Part shown: positions 16,287 to 26,037 of the stretch, in pieces | How the letters are laid out: each line of letters opens with the position of its first letter | Numbering within the stretch: position 1 is the first letter of the stretch | Notes under the pieces: model-generated | What the model was told of the DNA's origin: nothing | What the model saw: the letters and a program-made list of their open reading frames with translations, nothing else | Databases searched by the model: none | Assembly (NCBI GenBank): GCA_007125435.1 | Contig: SLDF01000131.1 | Location: 1-36,777, forward strand | Origin: Saprospiraceae bacterium | Lineage (GTDB): Bacteria; Bacteroidota; Bacteroidia; Chitinophagales; Saprospiraceae | Reading direction: 5' to 3' | DNA: 36,777 nucleotides | Translations under genes and position numbers: made by a program

Positions 16287-19202
16287 TTAAAAACTTTGCA
16301 TAAACTCCACCAGGTTAACCCCAGAGCTTAAGTCTAGTTTTTTTCTCAGCCTGTATCGACTGCCTTCTATGGCTCTTGCAGAGACGTTCATGAGTGAGGC
16401 GATTTCCTTTGTGGTAAGGTTCATTCTTAAATAAGCACTCAGTTTGATATCATAATTTGTAAGTTTAGGGTATTGATCTCTCAACTTTTGAGTAAAATTA
16501 CCATGAACCTCATCAAAGTATTGTGAAAACCTATCCCAGTCATTGTCTATTATAGCGTCTTGCTTTAACATCTGTATGATGTTATTCAAATCTTTTTGTT
16601 GTATATCGGAGAATTGATTGTTCTGTATGACCTTTTCTAGGGAATGTTGCACTCCTGATAATAATTCTTGTTTCTGCACTAAGTGCATAGTGCTTGATGC
16701 CAACTCTTTATTTTTGTGGTCGATCTCAGCCTTTAATTTTTCATTTTTGAGCCTCGTAAGTTCTTCTTCTGTTTTTTCGACTTGTAGGTTTTTCTCTTCT
16801 ACCTTCTTTTGGTGAATGACATGTAGAGCTTTTTTTTCTGACTCAAATTTCTTTTTCTGGTAGAGGAAGAACAAAAATACCAAAAGTGCCAATATGGCTA
16901 TGATAAAAGCACGCATATGGGATGTTCGGTACCAGGGTGTTGGCATGATAAATGACAGTATGGCTTTATCCTCCTGAATGATACCGGCAATTCTTGATTC
17001 TACTTCTAGTTTATAGCTGCCGTGATTGAGGTTACTTATTTGTACTTCTGAATTAGTGGACCAGTCAGAGTATTGATCGCTAAGGCCGATGATTCTGTAA
17101 CGATATTCTTTTAATGCATCTCCAAATGAAGTACTACTGAAACTAAACCTCAAAGACTTATGAATTGTAGAAAAATGTAGTGGAGAAGCTTCGGCGTTAT
17201 GCAGAGTATAGTGACCTTTGTAGACAATGCTATCTTTGTCACCGGGTATAATGACAGCATTAATGAGTGTTAAATAGTCAAATGGTTCATTACCTTGAGT
17301 CATATCAATTGTTACAAAACCTTGTTCACAACCGAATAGAAATTGATCTCCTTCCAGGTGCATGATGAATGGGAATCCGCCAATCAGCTTTTCTGGAGGT
17401 TGAGGGAGGATTTTCTTGCTAATGTCTTTTTTTAAGCCCAAATCTCTAACCATTAATACACCAATGTCATCTCCTACGTGGTACCATATGTTATCCTGGT
17501 TGTCCTGGTATAAGTGTTTCACTCTGGTGTTCGCCCCAATTGTACTTTGCAGCAATGTGTCAGAGCTAAAGCTATCGCTCTCATAGTCATACTTGTATAT
17601 ACCTGACTCGTCGCTAATATAAGGTGTATTGTTGATTAGGTAGATATAAGCATTGAAGGATTCATTGTAACCTAAGTCTTCATCTACCTTTAGCGCTTTG
17701 CTAGTATTGGCGTCAATATCAATTTCTATTTTAAATATTCCTCTATAGGGATGTGATAGCCATATTTGCTGCAAGCTATCTTTAATGATAATCCTCGATG
17801 ACTCTGCAAAACCTCTAAGGAGTTGACTGCTGCCTGAGTGTTGGTTGTAGTACCCTATACCATCGTAGCTCCCCAATAGATAGCTCTCTTGCTGATAAGA
17901 AAAAAAAGTCCAAACCCCGGACTCTTCAAAAATAGAATAGGAGTTTAGTCCATCTATGATATATCCACCAGAATGATGTCCCATAAATAACTTGTCATCT
18001 AAGGTGTCCAGGTTCCATACCTGACCTTTCGTATTGGACACATAGGAGAATTCATCAATAAGACTCGACCTTTCGTACCTGTAAAGCCCGTTAGTTGTAC
18101 CGAAGTAAAGTTCATTTTTATGTTTAGCAGCAGTATAGCCTGCACCTCTCAAGGTGCCATCAGGGTATATGAGCCTGTAGGGTGAATGGTATTGTATTAA
18201 ATCCAGACCATTCTCTGTCGATACCCAGAGGTTGCCTTCCTTATCCTGGTGCAATGCAATTATATTATTGTTTTGAAGACCATGGGTAGTATTTATATTT
18301 ATGGCATGGTCTGTTTCAGTATCCAGAATATATATGCCATTTTGAGCTGTACCGAGTACGATTTTTTCATTGTGAAGTTTGATCATTTTATTGATCCAAT
18401 TTTGTGATACTGATCTAAGTTTTAAAGAGTTATAGGAGCTGTATCTACCATTTTTCAGTATAAATATACCATCTCGCTCTGTCGAAACTAAGTAAGAACT
18501 GTCAGATGTAGCTATTAAGCCTGAAACAGGACTTTGGATATTTAAGGCCTCTGCTATTTTTACCACCTGACTTTTATGCACTTTGTAGAGCCCTTCCTTA
18601 TCGACATAGATTAATATTGCTTGGTCTACATTTGTGATGTGCTCAATCTTTTGATCAAATTCGTAGACCTTTACGGTGTCATTTATCCAGATAAAAGCCC
18701 TTCTGCTTGAATTAAAGCATATGGTATCACTGACGGCAACGATATGCCAAATGTCTTCAAAAAGTTTATGGCGCTCGGGTATTAAATCAGTAATGGTGTG
18801 GTAGCTTGCTCCTCCATTCTGGTCAAATGTAAAATAACCTATATCCCCTTGTCCACCGACAACAATCTTACCATCATCTAGGTATTTGACAGATCTTACG
18901 ATGGTACGGTTGCCTATTTCGTGCCTTGACCAGTAATTGCCATTGTACAGCAGAAGACCCATGTTGTTTGCAAATAGCATGGTCTGATTGGGCAATTGAT
19001 CAATGTTCCAATTTTGAGGGGCGGCATTATAAGTATTTTTAGGAAAGTTTTTAATGGGCGGTACGCCTGAAGGTACGATCTGACCTAAAATAATACCATG
19101 TATGAATATAAATAGAATGATCAGACCCTGTTGCGTGGGTTTGTAGTATATCGTAGGTGTTTTTAGATACCTGTTGTAGTATTGTTGTAGTATCATGTGC
19201 AT
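16287..19202 (-). CDS. Membrane-spanning one-component regulator: Reg_prop beta-propeller, Y_Y_Y, coiled coil, LuxR-type HTH
   Basis: Predicted sensor-regulator of the adjacent glycan locus. After a signal/anchor segment (about 25-41), residues about 45-680 form beta-propeller repeats of the Reg_prop type (for example HQDKEGNLWVSTENGLDLIQ, YQDNQDNIWYHVGDD). A triple-tyrosine (Y_Y_Y) domain follows (about 695-755; ending LNHGSYKLEVES). There is one membrane helix (about 763-781), a long coiled coil (about 784-845) and a C-terminal LuxR/GerE-like HTH (about 910-971; LTTKEIASLMNVSARAIEGS). Unlike hybrid two-component regulators of many PULs it has no histidine-kinase or receiver domain, so the signal would pass straight from periplasm to DNA-binding domain. 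It is divergent from the SusCD operon with 187 bases between them. Operon control is inferred from position. Confidence 0.88.
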   Translation of the reverse strand: MHMILQQYYNRYLKTPTIYYKPTQQGLIILFIFIHGIILGQIVPSGVPPIKNFPKNTYNAAPQNWNIDQLPNQTMLFANNMGLLLYNGNYWSRHEIGNRTIVRSVKYLDDGKIVVGGQGDIGYFTFDQNGGASYHTITDLIPERHKLFEDIWHIVAVSDTICFNSSRRAFIWINDTVKVYEFDQKIEHITNVDQAILIYVDKEGLYKVHKSQVVKIAEALNIQSPVSGLIATSDSSYLVSTERDGIFILKNGRYSSYNSLKLRSVSQNWINKMIKLHNEKIVLGTAQNGIYILDTETDHAININTTHGLQNNNIIALHQDKEGNLWVSTENGLDLIQYHSPYRLIYPDGTLRGAGYTAAKHKNELYFGTTNGLYRYERSSLIDEFSYVSNTKGQVWNLDTLDDKLFMGHHSGGYIIDGLNSYSIFEESGVWTFFSYQQESYLLGSYDGIGYYNQHSGSSQLLRGFAESSRIIIKDSLQQIWLSHPYRGIFKIEIDIDANTSKALKVDEDLGYNESFNAYIYLINNTPYISDESGIYKYDYESDSFSSDTLLQSTIGANTRVKHLYQDNQDNIWYHVGDDIGVLMVRDLGLKKDISKKILPQPPEKLIGGFPFIMHLEGDQFLFGCEQGFVTIDMTQGNEPFDYLTLINAVIIPGDKDSIVYKGHYTLHNAEASPLHFSTIHKSLRFSFSSTSFGDALKEYRYRIIGLSDQYSDWSTNSEVQISNLNHGSYKLEVESRIAGIIQEDKAILSFIMPTPWYRTSHMRAFIIAILALLVFLFFLYQKKKFESEKKALHVIHQKKVEEKNLQVEKTEEELTRLKNEKLKAEIDHKNKELASSTMHLVQKQELLSGVQHSLEKVIQNNQFSDIQQKDLNNIIQMLKQDAIIDNDWDRFSQYFDEVHGNFTQKLRDQYPKLTNYDIKLSAYLRMNLTTKEIASLMNVSARAIEGSRYRLRKKLDLSSGVNLVEFMQSF

Positions 19203-19292
19203 AATGTGGGGGTAAAATTAACAGTTTCTTATCATATGTCGTAGTTATGTAGTATTAATTTATTATGCTATTTTATGGCTGTAGGCTTAGAT

Positions 19293-19325
19293 TTGTCTGT
19301 GGATTACTTAGTGTGTAAAATTTTG
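19293..19325 (+). promoter_or_regulatory. Candidate promoter of the glycan-utilisation operon
   Basis: TTG (19293-19295) and TAAAATTTTG (19316-19325) are 20 bases apart, close to the Bacteroidota layout TTG-N17-23-TAnnTTTG, though with two extra bases inside the -7 element. It would give a leader of about 55-60 bases. It lies in the divergent region shared with the regulator gene. Confidence 0.28.
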
Positions 19326-19389
19326 TATGCTATTTAAGTGCTATTGGGTAATCTCTTATGTATTTATAAACTAATTAAATTACGAACCA

Positions 19390-21432
19390 ATGAAATTAAC
19401 TTTACAAGTCTTGTGTATATTTGGTGCACTGCTGTTGTACAATTTAGCCGCGAGTCAAACGACTATTTTAGACTTCGAGTCTGAGGAAACCTCCACCACT
19501 TTTCAATATTTTGGCAGTACTTTAGATGGTACATTCAGCGAGACTATTGACAACCCAGATCCATCGGGTATTAATGAAAGTTCAACAGTATTAGAATTCA
19601 TCAAGCCGGCAGGTGCTCAGACATGGGCAGGTGCATTTTCTAATCCTGACCCTTCTGTAAATGTCGACTTTTCGGCTAATAGTAAATTATGTGTCAAAGC
19701 ATGGCTGCCTAGACCAGGAAATGTAACCATTAAACTAGAAAATTCCCTGACCGGTGGTGCTGATTGGATTACATCAGCAGAAACAAGCGAAAGTGAATCT
19801 TGGGTTGAGTTGTGTTTTGAAGCTTCAGATATATCTATTGAGGCACCGTTTGTATCAGCCGTAGGCCAGGTCTACACTAGAATGGTTGTCTTTGCTTATT
19901 TTGGAGAAGCCGGAGGAGACGAAGATTTAGTTCTTTATTTAGACGATTTTGAGACGCATCCTATCGAGTTAACCTCGACAGTTGTACTTGATTTTGAAAC
20001 CGATGAGACGTCTACTGACTTTCAGTATTTTGGAAGTACCTTAGACGGGACAACAACCGAGGTAATAGCTAACCCTGATCCATCAGGTATTAATACCAGC
20101 GATAATGTGCTTTCTTATGTAAAGCCTGCAGGATCTGAAGTATGGGCAGGTGCTTTTTCAAATCCCAATCCACAGACACCAGTAGATGCATCTCAGGGTG
20201 GAGAGTTGTGTGTCAAGGTATGGTCTCCACAGCCCGGTAATCTAGCTATCAAGCTCGAGCAATCTGATACAGGCGATGACTGGATAATTACTCAGGACAT
20301 TCCTGTTGGTGGCGAATGGGTCGAAATTTGTTATAATTTCTCAGAGGCCTCTATAGAAGCGCCATTTACTTCTGCGTTAGGCCATGTCTATGAGCGCATT
20401 GTCATCTTCTTCGATTTTGGAACAGCAGGTGGAGATGAGGATACCAATTACTTTTTAGATGATATGTTGGTTGTTTCAGGTCAGACTTCGGTTGCTAATG
20501 TTACATTTCAGGTTGATCTAAGTGAACAAGGCGACATTTCAAGCCCGGTTTACCTTATTGGCTCATTTAATAATTGGTCTCAAGATACACCAATGAATGA
20601 AGTGGGTAATGGAGTATATCAAGTTGATGTGATGTTAGATAATGGGATATATGAATACTTATATATGATCGGTGATGATATTACAGAGTCCATGTCACCA
20701 TTGGATGAGTGTGTTGTCGTCATCAATGATGGGGAGTTTGTAAATCGTAGAATTGTTGTTTCCGGAAATGCAGAGTTAGAGCCAGTTTGTTTTAACAGTT
20801 GCTACACATGTGGGAATGCTGTGCAGATTACCTTTAACCTTGGACTAGGAGAATTGGAAGGAGATGAAGGAGGTGTGTATATTGCCGGTGGGCAGGCCTT
20901 TGATCCTCCTGGTGGTAGATTTAGATTGATTGATGATAATGGAGATGGTGTTTATTCTATATCATTTACCAGAGGAGTAGGCTTCACGAGCTTTTATACT
21001 TTTACCAATGGCAATTGTCCTGATTACAGCTGCAAAGAAGATATTAGTGGTCAGGATTGTGCTAATCCCAATAATTTCAACGATCGATTATTAGAGCCTG
21101 TAATGTCAGATATTGTCATCAATACCTGTTTTGGGCTTTGTGTCGATAATGTTGAGTGTACACCTACATCAGTTACTGAATATCTACTAGAAGACTTTGT
21201 TTTGATGCCCACTATTGCAGACAGTAAGGTTATGTTGCAAAGGGGTAGTCTGTATGACGGTGAATTGCAGATTAACATTTACAACATACAAGGCCAACTT
21301 GTATCTAATAGAATAATGCCTGAATTTGAGTCCATCACATCATTTGACATATCTGGATTCGTAAGTGGCTTATACTTGATGAGGCTGAATACAAGCGCAG
21401 GTAGTAGAACCCTGAAGTTTATCAAACAATAA
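19390..21432 (+). CDS. Secreted modular glycan-binding protein with duplicated CBM-like domains and T9SS sorting domain
   Basis: First gene of the PUL operon; 680 residues. After a signal peptide (ending YNLAASQ) come two homologous modules of about 175 residues (about 24-195 and 198-365). Both open with LDFE-(S/T)-(E/D)ETST-FQYFGSTLDGT and share WAGAFSNP and L-VK-W-P-PGN; they look like beta-sandwich carbohydrate-binding domains. Next is an E-set/CBM48-like domain (about 373-430; VYLIGSFNNWSQDTPMNEVG), a second related domain (about 475-590) and a T9SS C-terminal domain (about 605-680; ISGFVSGLYLMRLNTSAGS). No catalytic motif is seen. It probably holds the polysaccharide at the cell surface or is released. 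It ends 24 bases before susC. The binding role is inferred from domain resemblance and position. Confidence 0.75.
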   Translation: MKLTLQVLCIFGALLLYNLAASQTTILDFESEETSTTFQYFGSTLDGTFSETIDNPDPSGINESSTVLEFIKPAGAQTWAGAFSNPDPSVNVDFSANSKLCVKAWLPRPGNVTIKLENSLTGGADWITSAETSESESWVELCFEASDISIEAPFVSAVGQVYTRMVVFAYFGEAGGDEDLVLYLDDFETHPIELTSTVVLDFETDETSTDFQYFGSTLDGTTTEVIANPDPSGINTSDNVLSYVKPAGSEVWAGAFSNPNPQTPVDASQGGELCVKVWSPQPGNLAIKLEQSDTGDDWIITQDIPVGGEWVEICYNFSEASIEAPFTSALGHVYERIVIFFDFGTAGGDEDTNYFLDDMLVVSGQTSVANVTFQVDLSEQGDISSPVYLIGSFNNWSQDTPMNEVGNGVYQVDVMLDNGIYEYLYMIGDDITESMSPLDECVVVINDGEFVNRRIVVSGNAELEPVCFNSCYTCGNAVQITFNLGLGELEGDEGGVYIAGGQAFDPPGGRFRLIDDNGDGVYSISFTRGVGFTSFYTFTNGNCPDYSCKEDISGQDCANPNNFNDRLLEPVMSDIVINTCFGLCVDNVECTPTSVTEYLLEDFVLMPTIADSKVMLQRGSLYDGELQINIYNIQGQLVSNRIMPEFESITSFDISGFVSGLYLMRLNTSAGSRTLKFIKQ

Positions 21433-21456
21433 TTATAAGCCTGCAAAAACATAGAA

Positions 21457-24400
21457 ATGAATGTAAAGAATTTTAGCTGTAAAGGGCTGGTTTTTCTGTT
21501 GTTATTAATGGTTTACAGTGCAGAGGCACAGATTAAGGTCAGTGGAAGTATAGTAGGCAGTGAGGATTTGCAGCCTGTCATTGGTGCTTCAGTTACTGTA
21601 AAAAACTCCAGTCTTGGGACGGTCACGGATGTGCTTGGCATGTTCGAGTTGGAGGTGCCATCTGATACATCTATATTGGTTTTTTCTTATTTGGGTTTAG
21701 CCGCTCAAGAACTGCCTGTTGAATCACGTCGAGAATTTACTATAGTTCTAGAACCCTCTGCTTCCATGCTTGATGAAGTTGTAGTATTGGGTTATGGAAG
21801 TCAGCGAAGAAGTAAAATTAGCGGAGCAGTTTCAACTATAGGTAGTGATGAGATTCAGTCTATGCCTATACTAAGAGCGGAGGAAGCCTTGCAGGGAAGA
21901 GCAGCCGGAGTATTGGTAACTCAGAATTCAGGTTCTCCCGGAAGTCCACTGATGGTAAGGATTAGAGGATTTGGCTCGATTAACAGCAGTGATCCATTAT
22001 ATGTTGTGGACGGGATACCGGTGGAAAACATAGACTTTTTGAATCCCAACGATATTGAATCCATTAATATCCTTAAGGATGCTGCCTCTGCTGCTATATA
22101 CGGAGCGAGAGGTGCTAATGGCGTGGTATTGATTACTACCTTTTCTGGAGTAGAAGGCCGAGAAGGCACCGTTAATGTACATTCATTTTATGGCGTGCAG
22201 AATGCTTACAGATCATTGAATATGTTGAGCGCCAGAGAGTATGCTATTCTATCAAATGAAGCTCATATCAACTCAGGGAGGGTACCACTCCCTGAGTTTT
22301 CAAATCCCGATGCTTTGGGTCAGGGAACAGACTGGCTTGGTGAGCTCTTTCAGCCTGCGGGTATGCAGAGTCATCAAGTAAGCATGCAAGGTGGTAACGA
22401 AAAGTCAACATATGCATTTTCAGGAAACTACTTTTCACAAGATGGAATAGTAGGAGGTCCAAAGGCAGGTTTTCAAAGGATTACGGCAAGGCTAAATACT
22501 ACTAACAAGGTAAAATCATGGTTAACTGTTGGTAATGCGCTCAGCTATACCAACCTAAACAGAAGGTTTTTACCGGAGAATAATGAATTCACATCTCCGG
22601 TTGTCAGAGCGATCAATATGGACCCTGTCACACCTGTACGAAAACCGGATGGCACATTTGCCTATTCCAATTATTCAGATACGGACATTGTAAATCCATT
22701 AAATCAAATTGAGCAGACTCATGATCAATGGCGATCCGATAGGATTGTTGGATCAATCTTCGCAGAGTTGAGACCTATAGACGGCTTGAGTATACGGAGT
22801 ACCTTCAGTATTGACTATACTTTTGCTAATAGAAATATATTTTTCCCATTATACGATCTCAGTGTAGACCCTATTATCAGCGACGCACCTGTAGGTGAGA
22901 AGAACTTGGTAAACTCAGTTGTATTGAATAATAACACCTGGAAAAACTGGCAATGGGAGAATGTTGCTACTTATCAAAAAACTTTTAATGAAAGGCATAA
23001 TACCATTTTTACTTTGGGAACTACAGCTTTGTATAATAGAGCAGAGTTTTCAGGCGGAGCGAATACCAACCTGCCTTCCAATAACCCGGATGACGCATTT
23101 ATAAGTAATACAATCGATCCTCTTGAGTCACAAACGGCCTTTAGTGGAGCGGAAGAGTTTGCCTTATATTCTGTATTTGGCAGGGTCAACTATGACCTGG
23201 ATGGTAAGTATTTGGCGACGGCTACTTTGCGTATGGATGGAAGCTCTAGATTTGGAGCAAATAACAGGTATGGTTACTTCCCGTCTTTCTCAGGAGGTTG
23301 GATCGTCTCAGAAGAATATTTCTGGAACACTAATACAGTTAGCTTTTTGAAACTAAGAGCTAGTTGGGGTCAAAACGGTAATGATAGAATCGGAAATTAC
23401 AGTTTTTCTACTGTGGTTTTACCGGGACAAAATTATGTTTTTGGACCTGATAACACCATTACAAATGGTAGCGTCGCTTTGAGGTCAGCAAATCCTGATT
23501 TGCGTTGGGAGACCATTACCCAGACGGATATAGGTGTGGATCTTGAATTTATGAATGGGAAAGTAAGTGTGACTGCTGACTACTTCATTAAGAATACATC
23601 TGATATGTTATATGCCATACCGGTATTGTTGACAGCAGGTACGCTTCCCCCGGTACAAAATGTAGCTAATGTATCAAACAAAGGATGGGAGTTCTCGGCT
23701 AGCTATCGCAATTATGAGAATCCGGTAAAATTCAGCATAGGAGGTAATGTTAGTTTCATCAGTAATGAAGTTACTAGTCTGGGTGAAGGAGGATTGCCTG
23801 TTCAGGATGGTAGAGTGCAGAGTGCTAATGCCTTTGTAACCAGAACAGAAGTGGGTCGCCCAATTGGGTCATTTTTTGGTTTTGTCACTGACGGTATATT
23901 TCAAAATCAGGCTGAGATTAATGCTCATGCCTTTCAGGGAGAAAACACAAGACCTGGAGACATAAGATTTCTCGATCTCAATGGCGATGGTGTCATAGAT
24001 GAATTAGACCAAACCTTTATTGGATCTCCTATACCTAGTGTCATATTTGGTTTTAATACCGAAGTGAGATATAAGAACTTTGATTTACAGATGTTTTGGC
24101 AAGGTACTTATGGTAATGATATTTACAATGCCTTTGTGAGGTATGACTTTAATTATGTCAATAGACCGGTGACGGCACTGAACAGATGGACAGGAGAAGG
24201 TACATCTAACACTGAACCACTGGCTAGCTTATTTGACTTGAATCAAAATGCAAGAGTTTCAGACAGATTTATAGAAGATGGGTCTTTCATAAGACTTAGA
24301 AATCTACAAATTGGTTATTCACTTCCAAAGAATGTAGCAAGTCGGATGGGTTTAGGTAATTGCAGAATTTACGTGTCAGGCCAAAACTTATTGACACTTA

Positions 24401-24522
24401 CCAGATATTCAGGTCTAGATCCTGAGATTGGTCAAGTGGGGTCTACTCTAGAAATGGGTATTGATAGAGGTTTTTATCCTGTGGCCAGAGTTTTTCTTGG
24501 TGGTATAAATGTTGATTTTTAA
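21457..24522 (+). CDS. SusC/RagA family TonB-dependent outer-membrane transporter
   Basis: Outer-membrane channel that imports oligosaccharides with energy from TonB/ExbBD. It has 1021 residues, normal for the family. Signal peptide to YSAEAQ, then a carboxypeptidase-regulatory-like N-terminal extension (about 25-98; VSGSIVGSEDLQPVIGASV). The SusC-type junction LDEVVVLGYGSQRR (about 107-120) precedes the plug with LYVVDGIPVENIDFLNPNDI and YGARGANGVVLI. The remainder is beta-barrel ending in FLGGINVDF with terminal Phe. It lies 12 bases upstream of susD, whose product forms the lid of the channel. The neighbouring GH16 genes point to beta-glucan oligosaccharides as cargo (inference). Confidence 0.96.
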   Translation: MNVKNFSCKGLVFLLLLMVYSAEAQIKVSGSIVGSEDLQPVIGASVTVKNSSLGTVTDVLGMFELEVPSDTSILVFSYLGLAAQELPVESRREFTIVLEPSASMLDEVVVLGYGSQRRSKISGAVSTIGSDEIQSMPILRAEEALQGRAAGVLVTQNSGSPGSPLMVRIRGFGSINSSDPLYVVDGIPVENIDFLNPNDIESINILKDAASAAIYGARGANGVVLITTFSGVEGREGTVNVHSFYGVQNAYRSLNMLSAREYAILSNEAHINSGRVPLPEFSNPDALGQGTDWLGELFQPAGMQSHQVSMQGGNEKSTYAFSGNYFSQDGIVGGPKAGFQRITARLNTTNKVKSWLTVGNALSYTNLNRRFLPENNEFTSPVVRAINMDPVTPVRKPDGTFAYSNYSDTDIVNPLNQIEQTHDQWRSDRIVGSIFAELRPIDGLSIRSTFSIDYTFANRNIFFPLYDLSVDPIISDAPVGEKNLVNSVVLNNNTWKNWQWENVATYQKTFNERHNTIFTLGTTALYNRAEFSGGANTNLPSNNPDDAFISNTIDPLESQTAFSGAEEFALYSVFGRVNYDLDGKYLATATLRMDGSSRFGANNRYGYFPSFSGGWIVSEEYFWNTNTVSFLKLRASWGQNGNDRIGNYSFSTVVLPGQNYVFGPDNTITNGSVALRSANPDLRWETITQTDIGVDLEFMNGKVSVTADYFIKNTSDMLYAIPVLLTAGTLPPVQNVANVSNKGWEFSASYRNYENPVKFSIGGNVSFISNEVTSLGEGGLPVQDGRVQSANAFVTRTEVGRPIGSFFGFVTDGIFQNQAEINAHAFQGENTRPGDIRFLDLNGDGVIDELDQTFIGSPIPSVIFGFNTEVRYKNFDLQMFWQGTYGNDIYNAFVRYDFNYVNRPVTALNRWTGEGTSNTEPLASLFDLNQNARVSDRFIEDGSFIRLRNLQIGYSLPKNVASRMGLGNCRIYVSGQNLLTLTRYSGLDPEIGQVGSTLEMGIDRGFYPVARVFLGGINVDF

Positions 24523-24534
24523 ATCTATGGAATT

Positions 24535-26019
24535 ATGAAATATAGATATAGTATATATGTGTTTTTGATTTTATTCTTTGCATGCTCCAAAGATTTTCTT
24601 GACCGTCAACCACTAGTTGGTGTTACGGAGGAAAATTTTTATCAAACAGAGGGGGATGCTATTGCTGCAGTTAATGCCGCATATGCCGCACTGCAATTTG
24701 AACTGTCGCCAGCGGGGCACTTTAGGTGGTTTTGGGGGGATATTGTCTCTGACGATGCCAATAAAGGTGGCTCTGGTGACAATGATGTTTTTGATTTGCT
24801 ATTATTAGAGACCTTTCAGGGGCGAACCAATAGTGATCTCTTAGAGTCAGAATGGGCTGCAAATTATGACGGCATATACAGGGCTAATGTAGTATTAGAA
24901 AAGGTACCTGATATTGATATGGATCCTATATTGAGAAGTAGAATTCTCGGGGAGGCTAGATTCATCAGAGCATGGTTTCATTTTTTACAAGTCACTGTGT
25001 TTGGTAATGTGCCTATTGTGGATAAAGTATTGGCACCATCAGAATTCAATCAGCCACAGGCTGAACCTGAAGAGACCTGGGCATTTATTGAACGGGATCT
25101 CATCCAGGCAATAGAGGTATTGCCGCTGAAGAGTGAATATCCACTTTCAGAGTTGGGGCGTATTACTAAAGGCGCAGCGCAAGCTCTGCTGGCAAAAGCT
25201 TATTTGTTTCAAAATAAATTCAGTGAAGCTGAACAGACGGCTGCGGAAGTCATCAATTCCGGTGAGTATATGTTGGTACCTGATTATGCTTCAATTTTTA
25301 CTCAAGAGGGTGAAAATAATGCAGAGTCTATATTTGAAATACAGTATATGAATGCTTCAGGAGGTAACTGGGGCCGCAATAATGCAAATGAGGGAACATT
25401 TACAAATGTTTTTCAACGTGCTAGAGGGCAATTTGGTGGTTTTGGGTTTAATATACCGACTCAGGATCTTATCGATGAATTTTTTAAAGAAGGGTTTGAA
25501 GATCCAAGATTGAGTTCTACTGTATTTAGAGAGGGTGAACCAATGGGAGATAGAGGCATATTCACCAAAGAAGCAACAGGTGGATTCCCCCATGACTATT
25601 ATCCAAAAAAATACTTTAATAATTTGAGCGAAGAAGCACCATTCGGTGATCCTGCGCCAAATGGTGGTTCTAACGATAGAGTTATAAGGTATTCCGATTT
25701 GCTTTTGATGCATGCTGAAGCCGCCTATCACACCGGCAATATATCGGCAGCTCAAGGTTCATTAAATCAAGTGAGGGCAAGGGTAAGCCTGTCTCCAATT
25801 ATTTCTTCAGGTCCGGAGTTATTAGAGGCCATTTATAGAGAGCGGAGGATTGAGCTGGGTCTTGAGGGGCATCGTTTCTTCGATTTAGTAAGAACAGGGA
25901 GAGCTCAAGATGTCTTAGGTCCTTTGGGTTATCAGGAAGGTGTACACAATATATTCCCCATTCCTTTGACTCAAATACAATTATCAAATGGAGTGCTTAG
26001 ACAGAACCCCGGTTATTAA
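24535..26019 (+). CDS. SusD/RagB family surface glycan-binding lipoprotein
   Basis: Cell-surface lipoprotein that captures glycan and caps SusC. The lipobox is LFFACS with Cys17, followed by DFLDRQPLVGVTEENFYQTE, the standard SusD N-terminus. TPR-like helical features are visible (GEARFIRAWFHFLQVTVFG; AAQALLAKAYLFQNKFSEAE). The C-terminal RagB/SusD signature is RERRIELGLEGHRFFDLVR ... FPIPLTQIQLSNGVLRQNPGY. At 494 residues it is full length. It is tightly linked to susC (12 bases) and to the next lipoprotein gene (18 bases), indicating one operon. Confidence 0.96.
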   Translation: MKYRYSIYVFLILFFACSKDFLDRQPLVGVTEENFYQTEGDAIAAVNAAYAALQFELSPAGHFRWFWGDIVSDDANKGGSGDNDVFDLLLLETFQGRTNSDLLESEWAANYDGIYRANVVLEKVPDIDMDPILRSRILGEARFIRAWFHFLQVTVFGNVPIVDKVLAPSEFNQPQAEPEETWAFIERDLIQAIEVLPLKSEYPLSELGRITKGAAQALLAKAYLFQNKFSEAEQTAAEVINSGEYMLVPDYASIFTQEGENNAESIFEIQYMNASGGNWGRNNANEGTFTNVFQRARGQFGGFGFNIPTQDLIDEFFKEGFEDPRLSSTVFREGEPMGDRGIFTKEATGGFPHDYYPKKYFNNLSEEAPFGDPAPNGGSNDRVIRYSDLLLMHAEAAYHTGNISAAQGSLNQVRARVSLSPIISSGPELLEAIYRERRIELGLEGHRFFDLVRTGRAQDVLGPLGYQEGVHNIFPIPLTQIQLSNGVLRQNPGY

Positions 26020-26037
26020 TCAATTAAATTAACAATC

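Noticed and set aside
25357-25755. 132-aa antisense ORF
   Set aside because: Shadow of the susD-family gene, which has strong family signatures in the sense frame.
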